A stretch of DNA of 64,000 bases, taken from Bradyrhizobium manausense. GTDB lineage: Bacteria; Pseudomonadota; Alphaproteobacteria; Rhizobiales; Xanthobacteraceae. Where the stretch lies: positions 124,001 to 188,000 of the forward strand of contig NZ_JAFCKB010000007.1 of NCBI RefSeq assembly GCF_018130615.1. Reading direction: 5' to 3'. The notes under the pieces are model-generated. The model searched no databases. It worked only from the letters and a program-made list of their open reading frames with translations, and was not told where the DNA came from. Positions 8,137 through 19,346 of this stretch are shown one piece after another (position 1 is the stretch's first letter; every line of letters begins with the position of its first letter). The position numbers and the translations under genes were made by a program.

Positions 8137-8928
8137 CTACGCTGGCTTCCGCAAAATCTTCACCAGCTCGCCGTGCACGAACTCGTTGCCGCACACGACG
8201 TGACCCGTCAGCAGCGGATCGCCCGGCGTGTTGATGTCGCTCACGGTGCCACCGGCTTCGCGCACCATCAGCATGCCGGCGGCGATGTCCCAGGATTGCA
8301 GATTGCGCTCCCAATAGCCGTCGAGGCGGCCAGCGGCGACGAAGGCGAGATCGAGCGAGGCGGCGCCGAAGCGGCGCAGGCCTGCGACGCGATCCTGGAT
8401 CGCGGTCATCTCGCGGCGGAATTCCTCGTGGTCGCCGCGGCCGATATGGGGCAGGCCGCAGGCGACCACGCATTCGTTGAGCTGGCGGCGGCCGGCGACG
8501 CGCAGGCGCTGGTCGTTGAGGAAGACGCCCTTGCCGCGCTCGGCGATGTAGAGCTCGTCATTGGCGGGATTGTAGATCACGCCGGCGATCACGGTGCCTT
8601 CACGCGCGAGCCCGATCGAGATCGCGAATTGCGGAATGCCGTGCAGGAAGTTGGTGGTGCCGTCCAGGGGATCGACGATCCAGGTGTGGCTCTTGTCGGT
8701 GCCCTCGCGCTGTCCCCCTTCCTCGCCGATGAAGCCGTAGCCGGGTCGCGCCTTGGCGAGGTCCTGGTAGAGGATCTCCTCGGCGCGCTTGTCGGCGAGC
8801 GAGACGAAGTTGGCCGGCCCCTTCAGCGAGACCTGGAGATGCTCGATCTCGCCGAGATCGCGCTTGAGGCTGCGGCCGGCACGGCGCGCAGCTTTGACCA
8901 TGACGTTGATAGTTGCGGAATACAGCAT
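8137..8928 (-). CDS. suhB: Inositol monophosphatase family protein (SuhB-like)
   Basis: The 263-residue protein has the complete metal-dependent phosphatase signature: FIGEEGG, then WIVDPLDGTTNFLHG with the metal-binding Asp pair, and LQSWDIAAGMLMVREAGG near the C-terminus. Family members dephosphorylate inositol-1-phosphate or related sugar phosphates; SuhB homologues also act in ribosomal RNA transcription complexes. The ATG at 8928 (MLYSATINVMVKAARRAG) matches typical N-termini; a longer frame upstream adds an unrelated Arg/Pro-rich stretch and was rejected. It is the distal gene of a leftward group after the Sel1-repeat gene, from which it is separated by about 95 bases. Confidence 0.92.
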   Translation of the reverse strand: MLYSATINVMVKAARRAGRSLKRDLGEIEHLQVSLKGPANFVSLADKRAEEILYQDLAKARPGYGFIGEEGGQREGTDKSHTWIVDPLDGTTNFLHGIPQFAISIGLAREGTVIAGVIYNPANDELYIAERGKGVFLNDQRLRVAGRRQLNECVVACGLPHIGRGDHEEFRREMTAIQDRVAGLRRFGAASLDLAFVAAGRLDGYWERNLQSWDIAAGMLMVREAGGTVSDINTPGDPLLTGHVVCGNEFVHGELVKILRKPA

Positions 8929-9022
8929 GAGATCAGTCTTTATCGGGGAGGGGCGCGAAACCGCGCCATTTGAGGGGATTGGGTGCCCCGCGAGGGGCCA
9001 AACGTCAAGTGATTGCGTCAAG

Positions 9023-10129
9023 TCATTTGGTCCCGAGCCATTTCTTGGCGGCGGCCTCCGCCTTGGCCTGGTCCTCAGGGGGGAGCTGCGAAAATTGCTT
9101 ATCGAGCTCGGGTTCGCCCTTGCCGGCGGTTCGGGCGACAAGATGCCATTTGAACCCCTCGATCTTGTCGACCGGTGTCCCGTCGCCGTAGATCATCACC
9201 CAAGCCAGTCGGCTTTGCGCGATCGCGCTGCCCTGGCGGGCAGCCTTACGCAACAGCGCCACGGCAGCCGGCTTGTTCTGCGGCGTGCCGGTGCCGTTGA
9301 ACAGGGCGATGGCATATTCGACCTCGGCATCGACATTGTCGGCCAGCGAGGCCGCCTGGAGCAGCCGCACCGACCGTTCGGGGTCCTTCGGCACCCCGGT
9401 GCCCTCCTTGTAGAAGGTCGCGAGCGCGTATTGCGCCTCGGGCAGGCCGGCGTCGGCCGCCTGGCGCAACAGCTCGGCGGAGCGCTTGACGTCCTGCGGC
9501 AGGGTCTGGCCGTCGAGATAAAGCAGCGCGAGATTATAGGCCGCCTTGGGCTCGCCGAGCTTGGCGGCGGAGGCCATCAGCTTGACCGCCTCGCCCTTGT
9601 CGACCGGGCCGCCGCGGCCGGCCATGCGCAGCATGGCGAGCGCGAACATCGCCTCGCGGTCGCCGGCATCGGAGGCGCGCTTGTACCACTCGACCGCCTT
9701 GGCGTAGTCGCGCCGGATGCCCATGGCGTTGGAATAGAGCTCGCCCAGCATGGTCATGGCCTTGGCATCGCCGGTCTTGGCGCGCGCGCTGGCGAGGTCG
9801 AAGGCGGTCTTGTACTGGCCGCGCTGATAGGCGCCGAACACCAGGTCGACGTTGGAATTGTCGGTCGCCGGCGCCGGAATCACGGTGGCCGGCAGCGTCG
9901 GGCTCGGCGAGGCCGACGGCTTTGGCGCCGGCGCGGCCTCCTTCTTCTTGGTGATCGTGTGCGGCGCGGCCTTCGGCTTGTCTTTTGCCGCGTCCTTGGG
10001 CGCTTCTTTGGGCTTCTGCTTGTCGGGCGCAGGGCTCGGGATCGTGGCCGGCGGCGTGAGCTGGAGCTGCGCAGCCGCAGGCGTTGCCAGGACCAGCGCG
10101 GCCAGAAGCGTGATGCGAGGGAGCTTCAT
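9023..10129 (-). CDS. Secreted Sel1/tetratricopeptide-repeat protein
   Basis: The 368-residue protein has an N-terminal signal peptide (MKLPRITLLAALVLATPAAA) with cleavage expected near residue 20-21. A ~70-residue Pro/Ala/Lys-rich low-complexity linker follows (about residues 25-90). The rest is a string of Sel1-like repeats: units such as AMTMLGELYSNAMGIRRDY, AMFALAMLRMAGRGG, AAYNLALLYLDG and AQYALATFYKEGTGVPKD recur about every 36 residues. These helical solenoids are protein-interaction scaffolds, here probably periplasmic. The partner is unknown. The stop is followed closely by suhB, and the start lies 8 bases from the stop of the thiE-like gene, so the leftward genes are probably co-transcribed. 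Confidence 0.88.
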   Translation of the reverse strand: MKLPRITLLAALVLATPAAAQLQLTPPATIPSPAPDKQKPKEAPKDAAKDKPKAAPHTITKKKEAAPAPKPSASPSPTLPATVIPAPATDNSNVDLVFGAYQRGQYKTAFDLASARAKTGDAKAMTMLGELYSNAMGIRRDYAKAVEWYKRASDAGDREAMFALAMLRMAGRGGPVDKGEAVKLMASAAKLGEPKAAYNLALLYLDGQTLPQDVKRSAELLRQAADAGLPEAQYALATFYKEGTGVPKDPERSVRLLQAASLADNVDAEVEYAIALFNGTGTPQNKPAAVALLRKAARQGSAIAQSRLAWVMIYGDGTPVDKIEGFKWHLVARTAGKGEPELDKQFSQLPPEDQAKAEAAAKKWLGTK

Positions 10130-10137
10130 GGCGGGCG

Positions 10138-10806
10138 CTAGCCCTGGCCCACGGCAGCAGCCGTGAAGGCCTTCTTGATCGTGGCATCGGCCTCGATCAG
10201 CGCCGCTTTGGGGCCGCGCGGGTCGGCCCAGACGAGATCGCCGACCAGCACGAAATCGGCGCCGCTGGCGGCGAAGTCATGCGCCTCCTCGAACGACATG
10301 GCGAAGCCGACGCAGGGCGGCTCGAACAGCTCGGCCCACCAGTCGAGCCGCTCGGCGATTGCCTGAGGAGAGGGGCGCTGGCCGTTGGCGTCGGGCTCGC
10401 CGAACAGCAAATAGTCGGCGCCCGTCTCGCCCGCTTCCATGGAATGGTGCCGCGTCGTCAGCCCGCCGACGCCGGCGATGCGATCGGGCTTGAGCGACGG
10501 CATCGCCTCTTTCAGTGCGGCGATGCCGGGGAGATGCGCGCCGTCGGCGCCGCCGCGCGCGACGAGCTCAGGATGGTCGTCGACGAGCAGGGCCGCGCCG
10601 GCATTCTGCACGACCGGGGCCAGGGCCTTGATCCGCGAGATCATGGTGCGCTGGTCGGTCTCCTTCAGCCGCACCAGCACCGCTGCAACGTCGGCGGCTG
10701 CGAGCAGGCCCGGCAGCTCGGCAACAAGCGATGCGGGATCATCGACAACAGGCGTCGCGAGATAAAGGCGTGGCGCCGGGCGCGGCGGAGGCGGTTTGTT
10801 CGACAA
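10138..10806 (-). CDS. thiE: Thiamine-phosphate synthase-like protein
   Basis: The 222-residue protein fits the ThiE/TenI TIM-barrel family. It shows an early VLVRLKETD strand in place of the usual QLR-D/E-K motif, a LLVDDHPELVARGGADGAHL segment in the position of the ThiE nucleotide/phosphate loop, and GADYLLFGEPD plus FVLVGDLVW late strands. Classical members join the pyrimidine and thiazole phosphates to make thiamine phosphate. Several canonical residues are altered here, so it may be a divergent ThiE or a paralogue; there are no other thiamine genes in the window. It sits 3 bases after the class I aldolase stop, consistent with co-transcription. Confidence 0.75.
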   Translation of the reverse strand: MSNKPPPPRPAPRLYLATPVVDDPASLVAELPGLLAAADVAAVLVRLKETDQRTMISRIKALAPVVQNAGAALLVDDHPELVARGGADGAHLPGIAALKEAMPSLKPDRIAGVGGLTTRHHSMEAGETGADYLLFGEPDANGQRPSPQAIAERLDWWAELFEPPCVGFAMSFEEAHDFAASGADFVLVGDLVWADPRGPKAALIEADATIKKAFTAAAVGQG

Positions 10807-10809
10807 GAT

Positions 10810-11835
10810 CTAGGCTGCCTTCTTTTCCAGGCTGCTTTGCCATTCGCCCTTGGAGGCGAGGCCGTTCATGCGCGCACGATGACTGAATGCGTCTTGTCCG
10901 GCCGTAACATTCTCAGGCCTGCCCGACCAGGCCTTCTGCGGCGCGGCCTGCAGCGCGCGGCCATAGGAGAAGGTCAGGCCCCAGGGCAGCGGGCCGAGCT
11001 TGTGCATGGCGTTGAGATGCGCGGTCGCATCCTCATCGGATTGGCCGCCGGAGAGGAAGGCGATTCCGGGCACGGCCGCCGGCACGCAGGCCTTCAGCAG
11101 CCGGATCGTCTTCTCCGCGACTTCCTCGACGGAGGCCTGCTTTGCGCATTTCTTGCCCGAGATCGCCATGTTCGGCTTCAGCACCATGCCCTCGAGCGCG
11201 ACGCGCTGCACCCGCAATTCCTGAAACGTCTTGTTGAGCACGCGGCTCGTAACGTCGTAGCAGCGGTCGATGTCGTGATCGCCGTCCATCAGCACCTCAG
11301 GCTCGACGATCGGCACGATCTGCGCGGCCTGGCACAGCGCGGCGTAACGCGCCAGCGCGTGGGCGTTGACGCTGATTGCGGTCATCGAGGGAACGCCGCT
11401 GGCGATGTCGATCACCGCGCGCCATTTGGCGAAGCGCGCGCCGCGTTCGTAATATTTCTTCAGCCGCTCGGCGAGCTTGTCGAGTCCGATGGTGACGAGC
11501 TCGCCCGGGCACATCGGTAAGGCTTGCGTGCCCTCGTCGACCTTGATGCCGGGAATGGCGCCGCTCTGTTCGATCAGCTTGACCAGCGGCGTGCCGTCTT
11601 TCGCGTCCTGCCAGATCGTCTCGTCATAGAGGATCACGCCCGAGATGTACTGGCTCATGGCCTCCTTGGAGCGGAACAGCATCTCGCGATAGTCGCGGCG
11701 GTTGCCTTCGGTCGATTCCACGCCGATCGCGTCGAATCGCTTCTTGATGGTGCCGGAGGATTCGTCGGCGGCAAGGATGCCCTTGCCGCGCGCGACCATG
11801 GCGGTCGCGACCTTGTTGAGCTCAGTCAGATTCAT
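10810..11835 (-). CDS. Class I fructose-bisphosphate aldolase
   Basis: The 341-residue protein matches class I (Schiff-base) aldolases: KGILAADESSGTIKKRF near the N-terminus, the PIVEPEVLMDGDHDIDRC strand with the catalytic Glu, and the LEGMVLKPNM strand with the Schiff-base Lys. It splits fructose-1,6-bisphosphate to triose phosphates, or the reverse. The ATG at 11835 is preceded by a GGAGG-type ribosome site and gives the usual MNLTELNKVA start; an upstream in-frame extension of 20 residues is not family-like. Remarkably, a class II aldolase lies just upstream in the same direction, separated by a repeat element. Confidence 0.94.
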   Translation of the reverse strand: MNLTELNKVATAMVARGKGILAADESSGTIKKRFDAIGVESTEGNRRDYREMLFRSKEAMSQYISGVILYDETIWQDAKDGTPLVKLIEQSGAIPGIKVDEGTQALPMCPGELVTIGLDKLAERLKKYYERGARFAKWRAVIDIASGVPSMTAISVNAHALARYAALCQAAQIVPIVEPEVLMDGDHDIDRCYDVTSRVLNKTFQELRVQRVALEGMVLKPNMAISGKKCAKQASVEEVAEKTIRLLKACVPAAVPGIAFLSGGQSDEDATAHLNAMHKLGPLPWGLTFSYGRALQAAPQKAWSGRPENVTAGQDAFSHRARMNGLASKGEWQSSLEKKAA

Positions 11836-11972
11836 CGAGAGGTCCTCCCAAAACGATTCTGCCCTTGCCTGTGAAAATAGACGGTTCTCGGGCAATTGCC
11901 GAGTTAACGTTGGTCGCAGGGTAAAGGGGGGAGGTCGTCGGGGATACGTTTGGCCGGGCTGGCTGCCCTCAA

Positions 11973-12115
11973 CCTCGCCCCGCTTGCGGGGAGAGGTCGG
12001 ACTTTACGCGACGCGTAAAATCCGGGTGAGGGGGTACAGGTCTATCGGTAGGGCACAACTCGCGGAGAGAGCCCCTCACCCCAACCCTCTCCCCGCGAAA
12101 AGCGGGGCGAGGGAG
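11973..12115. repeat. Composite ~140-base inverted-repeat element (MITE/REP-like) between two aldolase genes
   Basis: The left end contains a hairpin (CTCGCCCCGC / GCGGGGAGAGG), the right end a related hairpin (CCTCTCCCCGC with AAAA loop to GCGGGGCGAGG). Inner arms GGGTGAGGGG and CCCCTCACCCC are also complementary, so the whole unit can fold as one long imperfect hairpin with smaller hairpins at each end. It contains no reading frame and no transposase. The end sequences match the 8087 and 18761 elements. It fills most of the 296-base gap between the class I aldolase start and the class II aldolase stop. Confidence 0.8.
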
Positions 12116-12131
12116 CGATAGAGCGCGATCG

Positions 12132-13199
12132 TTACGCGACCTTCGGATCCAGCTCGCCCTTGGCGTAGCGCTTGGCCATGTCGGCGGGGGTCAGGATCTT
12201 CTTGAACTTGGCGGCCTGGCCTGCGGTGTTGAACTCCTGGAGCCGCTGCTTGCACAGCTTGGTCATCGCTTCCATCGCCGGCTTCAGATATTTGCGCGGA
12301 TCGAACTCTTCCGGATTGTCCTTCAGCACTTTCCGGATCTGGCCGGTCATGGCCATGCGGTTGTCGGTGTCGATGTTGATCTTGCGCACGCCGTTCTTGA
12401 TGCCGCGCTGGATCTCGGCGACCGGCACGCCCCAGGTCGGCTTCATCTTGCCGCCATAGGCGTTGATGATGTCCTGCAGGTCCTGCGGCACCGACGAGGA
12501 GCCGTGCATGACCAGATGCGTGTTCGGCAGCTTGCGGTGGATCTCCTCGATCACATTCATGGCGAGGATGTCGCCGTCGGGCTTGCGGGTGAACTTGTAG
12601 GCGCCGTGCGAGGTTCCCATCGCGATCGCGAGCGCGTCGACCTTGGTCTCCTGGACGAACTTCACCGCCTCGTCCGGATTGGTCAGGAGCTGGTCGTGGC
12701 TCAGCTTGCCTTCGGCGCCGTGGCCGTCCTCCTTGTCGCCCATGCCGGTTTCGAGCGAGCCGAGCACGCCTAACTCACCCTCGACGGAGATACCGCCGAG
12801 ATGGGCCATGTCGGTCACCGTCTTGGTCACGCCGACATTATAATTCCAGTCGCCGGGGGTCTTGCCGTCGGCCTTGAGCGAGCCGTCCATCATCACCGAG
12901 GTGAAGCCGGCCTGGATCGCCGTCATGCAGGTCGCGGCCTCGTTGCCATGGTCGAGATGCACGCAGACCGGAATGTGCGGGTAGATCTCGGTCACGGCGT
13001 CCATCATGTGCTTGAGCATGACGTCGTTGGCGTAGGAGCGCGCACCGCGCGAGGCCTGGATGATGACGGGCGCGTCGACCTGGTTGGCCGCGTCCATGAT
13101 CGCCAGCGCCTGTTCCATGTTGTTGATGTTGAAGGCCGGTACGCCGTAATCGTTCTCTGCCGCATGGTCGAGCAATTGACGCAACGTGATCCGAGCCAT
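12132..13199 (-). CDS. fba: Class II fructose-bisphosphate aldolase (Calvin-cycle subtype)
   Basis: The 355-residue protein has class II metal-aldolase marks: [14 protein letters not shown] (catalytic Asp and first zinc His), the [11 protein letters not shown] strand, HLVMHGSSS with another zinc His, and the substrate-binding [10 protein letters not shown]. Length and sequence fit the CbbA/Calvin-cycle subtype found with pgk, gap and tkt. It converts fructose-1,6-bisphosphate and triose phosphates, and in autotrophic relatives also sedoheptulose bisphosphate. It follows pgk by 51 bases in the same direction, so it is probably in one operon with pgk. The ATG start is supported by the usual [14 protein letters not shown]-terminus. 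Confidence 0.95.
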   Translation of the reverse strand: MARITLRQLLDHAAENDYGVPAFNINNMEQALAIMDAANQVDAPVIIQASRGARSYANDVMLKHMMDAVTEIYPHIPVCVHLDHGNEAATCMTAIQAGFTSVMMDGSLKADGKTPGDWNYNVGVTKTVTDMAHLGGISVEGELGVLGSLETGMGDKEDGHGAEGKLSHDQLLTNPDEAVKFVQETKVDALAIAMGTSHGAYKFTRKPDGDILAMNVIEEIHRKLPNTHLVMHGSSSVPQDLQDIINAYGGKMKPTWGVPVAEIQRGIKNGVRKINIDTDNRMAMTGQIRKVLKDNPEEFDPRKYLKPAMEAMTKLCKQRLQEFNTAGQAAKFKKILTPADMAKRYAKGELDPKVA

Positions 13200-13250
13200 G
13201 TGTGTTCTTCTCCGTTTGGGCCTCTCGGGCCGCTTGTTTCTTGCCTTGAA

Positions 13251-14447
13251 TTACTTGGTGCGAAGCACTTCGACGCCGGGCAGCGGCTTGCCTTCCATCC
13301 ATTCAAGAAATGCGCCGCCGGCGGTCGAGACATAGGTGAACTGACCGGCCACATGGGCCTGGTTAAGGGCCGCAACCGTGTCACCGCCACCCGCGATCGA
13401 GATCAGCTTTTTCGCCTTGGTCCGCTCAGCGGCGTGCTTGGCGGCCGCGACCGTGCCGCGGTCGAACGGCTGCATCTCGAAGGCCCCGAGCGGGCCGTTC
13501 CAGACCAGCGTGGCGGCATCGTCGATCGCGGCTTGGACGCGCACGATCGACTGCGGGCCGACGTCCAGGATCATGCCGTCGGCCGGAATCGCATCGAGGC
13601 CGTAAGCATGCGAGGGCGCATTCGCGGCGAAATGATAGGCAACCGTCGCATCGACCGGCAGGATGATGGCGCAATTGGCCGCTTCCGCCTTCTCCATGAT
13701 GCGCACCGCAGTCGCGGCGAGATCCTTCTCGGCCAGCGACTTGCCGACCGCGACGCCCTGGGCGTGCAGGAAGGTGTTGGCCATGCCGCCGCCGATCACG
13801 AGCGCGTCGACCTTGTTGACGAGGTTTTCGAGCAGGTCGATCTTGGTCGAGACCTTGGCGCCGCCGATGATGGCGATGACGGGCTTGGTCGGCGAGCCCA
13901 GCGCCTTCTCCAGCGCATCCAGCTCGGCCTGCATGGTGCGGCCGGCATAGGCCGGCAGCTTGTGACCGAGGCCTTCGGTCGAAGCGTGGGCGCGGTGCGC
14001 CGCCGAGAACGCATCGTTGACCCAGATGTCACCGAGCTTTGCGAGCTCCGCGACGAAGGCCGGATCGTTCTTCTCCTCTTCCTTGTGGAAGCGGGTGTTT
14101 TCCAGACAGAGGATGTCGCCGTCCTGCAACGCCGCCACGGCCTTGGCCGCGGGCTCGCCGATGCAGTCCTCGGCGAAGGCGACGGGCTTCTTCACGACCT
14201 TCGACAGCGCTTCGGCGACGGGCTGGAGCGAGTCCTTGGCATCACGCCCCTTCGGCCGGCCGAAATGCGCGAGCAGGATGACCTTGCCGCCCTTGTCCGA
14301 GATTTCGGTGATGGTCGGCGCGACGCGCTCGAGCCGGGTTGCGTCGCTGACGCGGCCATTGTCCATGGGCACGTTGAGATCGACGCGCAGCAGCACGCGC
14401 TTGCCCTTCACATCAACGTCGTCGAGGGTGCGGAATTTGTTGGTCAT
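13251..14447 (-). CDS. pgk: Phosphoglycerate kinase
   Basis: The 398-residue protein is full-length. It shows [12 protein letters not shown] near the N-terminus, [10 protein letters not shown] with the substrate-binding basic residues, [15 protein letters not shown] at the domain interface, and the nucleotide-binding C-terminal [12 protein letters not shown] and [14 protein letters not shown] motifs. It interconverts 1,3-bisphosphoglycerate and 3-phosphoglycerate with ATP. It lies between gap and fba, all leftward, with a palindromic repeat filling the gap to the gap gene. Confidence 0.97.
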   Translation of the reverse strand: MTNKFRTLDDVDVKGKRVLLRVDLNVPMDNGRVSDATRLERVAPTITEISDKGGKVILLAHFGRPKGRDAKDSLQPVAEALSKVVKKPVAFAEDCIGEPAAKAVAALQDGDILCLENTRFHKEEEKNDPAFVAELAKLGDIWVNDAFSAAHRAHASTEGLGHKLPAYAGRTMQAELDALEKALGSPTKPVIAIIGGAKVSTKIDLLENLVNKVDALVIGGGMANTFLHAQGVAVGKSLAEKDLAATAVRIMEKAEAANCAIILPVDATVAYHFAANAPSHAYGLDAIPADGMILDVGPQSIVRVQAAIDDAATLVWNGPLGAFEMQPFDRGTVAAAKHAAERTKAKKLISIAGGGDTVAALNQAHVAGQFTYVSTAGGAFLEWMEGKPLPGVEVLRTK

Positions 14448-14473
14448 CTCTGGCTCTCTGTCCCGGGCCTCTG

Positions 14474-14552
14474 GTCATTCCGGGGCGCGCGTAGCGCGAA
14501 CCCGGAATCTCGGAGATTCCGGGTCTGGTCCTTCGGACCATCCCGGAATGAC
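14474..14552. repeat. 79-base palindromic repeat with terminal inverted repeats, between gap and pgk
   Basis: The ends are an 11-bp perfect inverted repeat (GTCATTCCGGG and its complement). Inside are a GCGCG stem, a 10-bp perfect stem around CGG (14501-14523) and a TGGTCC/GGACCA stem around TTC, so the unit can form several stacked hairpins. It carries no gene and no T-run. Sequences of this type (beginning GTCATTCCGGGGC) are, to my knowledge, common in Bradyrhizobium intergenic DNA. Its location inside the gap-pgk transcript may affect RNA processing or partial termination; that is inference. Confidence 0.85.
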
Positions 14553-14574
14553 GGTGCTCGAATGCGCCAGATCC

Positions 14575-15582
<1,008 letters not shown>

Positions 15583-15752
15583 GTTTCGTCTCCTTATGAC
15601 CGTTCAGTGACGGCTGTTCAATAACCCCATCGTCCCGCACAACGCGCTTTGCGCGCCTGCGAGGGTTTTTTAGAGGCGGACGCCCGGTTCGGCCGGGCGA
15701 TGCTTGATCATATGAGAGACTACGTAGTCCTTTTTTTTGGCAACCTCAACTC

Positions 15753-17738
<1,986 letters not shown>

Positions 17739-17856
17739 GTCTGAAATCCGTCTGAAATGAGGCGCTTGGCGGTGGTGCGGGCCGCGTGGGAGGAGCTTGG
17801 CGGCCACGAAAGGTGGGGGCTGGGATAGCACCTCGGTTCCGGGAGTCCAAGGCAAT

Positions 17857-17870
17857 CAAACGTCGGTTTG
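17857..17870. promoter_or_regulatory. Inverted repeat CAAAC-N4-GTTTG upstream of tkt
   Basis: A perfect 5-bp inverted repeat with a 4-base spacer lies about 120 bases upstream of the tkt start, in the 299-base gap between tkt and the DUF4164 gene. This gap must hold promoters for both divergent units. The repeat could be an operator, but a 5-bp palindrome arises readily by chance and I cannot assign a regulator. No other clear signal was seen in this gap. Confidence 0.25.
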
Positions 17871-18037
17871 GCCGTAAAAGTTGCTTAGCAGTGCATAGTT
17901 TCGCGGCGGCGTTGCGCTCGGCTAGCTTGCCACGTAAATTTCTGCTTCTAACCGCTTGCCGAACCGAGTCTTTTGCCGGACGGCAAGCTCCGAGGTAAAG
18001 GCCACGGGCTAAGCCCATAGGTTCCGCCGCTGACTGC

Positions 18038-18358
18038 ATGAACGATCGCGTATCCAACAGCTCTGCCATGACGGAGTCCTCTGCCGTCGAGATCGAGATC
18101 GCGACCCGCAGGCTCACGGCGGCGCTCGATGCGCTCGAAAGCGCGGTCGAGCGAAGGCGCGATGCCGACCGTGACGAGAACGAGCTCGCGACACGGATTC
18201 AGGCGCTGGGCGCAGACCGTTCGCGGCTTGCCGACGAGCTCGACGGCGCGCTGGTGAAGGCGCGCAAGCTCGAGCGCACCAACCGCGAGATCTCCGATCG
18301 GCTGGATTCCGCGATCGTCACGATACGCTCGGTGCTCGATACCGGAGAGGACGGATGA
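18038..18358 (+). CDS. DUF4164 family coiled-coil protein
   Basis: The 106-residue protein is almost entirely charged helix with heptad-like spacing (for example TRRLTAALDALESAVERRRD and LARTIQ-like repeats up to DRLDSAIVTIRSVLD), predicting a single coiled coil. Proteins of this family precede zapA in Rhizobiales, here with a 4-base ATGA overlap, so translation is coupled and a role in the division ring alongside ZapA is plausible. The function is not established. An in-frame ATG 10 codons in (18068) is an alternative start; neither has a strong ribosome site. Confidence 0.82.
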   Translation: MNDRVSNSSAMTESSAVEIEIATRRLTAALDALESAVERRRDADRDENELATRIQALGADRSRLADELDGALVKARKLERTNREISDRLDSAIVTIRSVLDTGEDG

Positions 18359-18738
18359 GCCACATCAACGTCACCATCAACGCCCGGCAATATCGTATGG
18401 CCTGCGAGGAAGGTCAGGAAGTCCGGCTGTTGAAGCTTGCGGAGAGCCTGGAGACGCGGATTCAGTCGCTGCGTGGAAAATTCGGAGAGATCGGCGATGC
18501 CCGTCTCACCGTGATGGCAGCGCTGACCGTTTGCGACGAACTGATCGACGCCGGCAACCGCATCCGCGCCATGGAGCAGGAACTCGTTGAGCTCCGGGAT
18601 TTCCGTAATGCCGCCGTCGAGCGCGCCCGGATGACCCAGACCGCCGTGGTCAACGCGCTGAACGCCGCCGCCGAACGCATCGAGAAGTCGACCCAGGTCT
18701 TGAACCGGACCGTCGGCAACGGGATCGCGATCGGGTAG
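18355..18738 (+). CDS. zapA: Cell division protein ZapA
   Basis: The 127-residue protein starts MSHINVTINARQYRMACEEG and continues with LKLAESLETRIQSLRGKFG, the ZapA beta-hairpin and globular head, followed by a long helix (EQELVELRDFRNAAVERARM). ZapA bundles FtsZ filaments at midcell. The start overlaps the DUF4164 stop. The downstream order zapA, 6S RNA, formyltetrahydrofolate cyclo-ligase is the widely conserved proteobacterial arrangement and supports the call. Confidence 0.92.
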   Translation: MSHINVTINARQYRMACEEGQEVRLLKLAESLETRIQSLRGKFGEIGDARLTVMAALTVCDELIDAGNRIRAMEQELVELRDFRNAAVERARMTQTAVVNALNAAAERIEKSTQVLNRTVGNGIAIG

Positions 18739-18760
18739 GGCTGCCACCACGCGGGCGGTG

Positions 18761-18889
18761 CGCTCCCTCCCTCGCTTGCGGGGGAGGGTTGGGGAGAGGG
18801 TGTCTCCGCCGGGCGAGAACCCCCAAGAGGAGAGAACCCTCACCCGCCGCGCTTTGCGCGTCGACCTCTCCCGCAAGCGGGAGGAGGTG
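18761..18889. repeat. ~130-base inverted-repeat element (REP/MITE-like) between zapA and 6S RNA
   Basis: Left part: CTCCCTCCCTCGCTTGCGGG followed by GGAGGGTTGGGGAGAGGGT. Right part: ACCCTCACCC, a CGCGCTTTGCGCG hairpin, and CCTCTCCCGCAAGCGGGAGG. The ends are complementary to each other and each contains a small hairpin, the same architecture as the 11973-12115 element. There is no coding frame. Confidence 0.75.
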
Positions 18890-18989
18890 AGTAACCGGCA
18901 GCCGGGCTGGCGATTCGTCAGTATCGTTGTTACATTGCGCAAGCGAGGCTGCGACGCGCGTCCGGAGCCATATATCCCCGGGGCCTTAT

Positions 18990-19150
18990 CGATCCTTTAG
19001 GGAACTGTCCCTGGCCGGGCCCGTGGGCCCGGACATATGGTGCCCACCTACTTTCGTAGGGAACTCCGGGATCGAGTGCTTCAACGGCGTCCGCGGCTTC
19101 GCACTTTTGTTGGCCTGTTCGTTTCTGTCGAAATTGCGTCCCCTACACGC
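18990..19150 (+). ncRNA. ssrS: Probable 6S RNA
   Basis: The region between zapA and the cyclo-ligase gene is where 6S RNA lies in most proteobacteria. The sequence can fold as 6S does. A closing helix pairs TAGGGA near 18998 with TCCCCTA near 19139-19145. Inner GGCC pairings are possible. A terminal hairpin CCTAC-TTTC-GTAGG lies at about 19047-19060, and a GTGC...GCAC hairpin encloses CTTCAACGGCGTCCGCGGCT, resembling alphaproteobacterial 6S sequences I recall. A TATATC box near 18971 could serve as -10. 6S RNA binds sigma70-RNA polymerase in stationary phase. Ends are approximate. Confidence 0.78.
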
Positions 19151-19173
19151 TTGCGGTTCTATTGAGGCTCGGT

Positions 19174-19311
19174 GTCATGCCCCGCCTAGTGCGCAATTGC
19201 GCACGGGGGGCGGGGCATCCAGTACGCCGCGGCGTCGAGGTCTAGCACTGCGTCTCTGGAATACTGGATCACCCGCCCCAGTGCGAAAGAGCGCACAAGG
19301 CGGGTGATGAC
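19174..19311. repeat. ~138-base repeat element with GTCATG/GATGAC terminal inverted repeats
   Basis: The element begins GTCATGCCCCGCC and ends GGCGGGTGATGAC, an imperfect terminal inverted repeat. Internal hairpins include GTGCGCAATTGCGCAC, TCCAGTA with TACTGGA, and GTGCGAAAGAGCGCAC. It directly follows the 6S RNA and ends about 35 bases before the cyclo-ligase start. It has no reading frame and looks like a non-autonomous palindromic element. Confidence 0.75.
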
Positions 19312-19346
19312 GGCGGAGCAAGACTTTGCCCTCGGGAAAAGCGCAC

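Noticed and set aside
10279-11520. A 413-residue rightward frame over the thiE-like and aldolase genes
   Set aside because: It is antisense to clear genes and consists of low-information Arg/Gly/Leu-rich sequence.
15718-15738. Palindrome GACTACGTAGTC followed by eight T, suggesting a terminator between gap and tkt
   Set aside because: The T-run follows the palindrome on the + strand, where no gene is transcribed rightward, and the stem leaves almost no loop. It would not stop the leftward tkt transcript.
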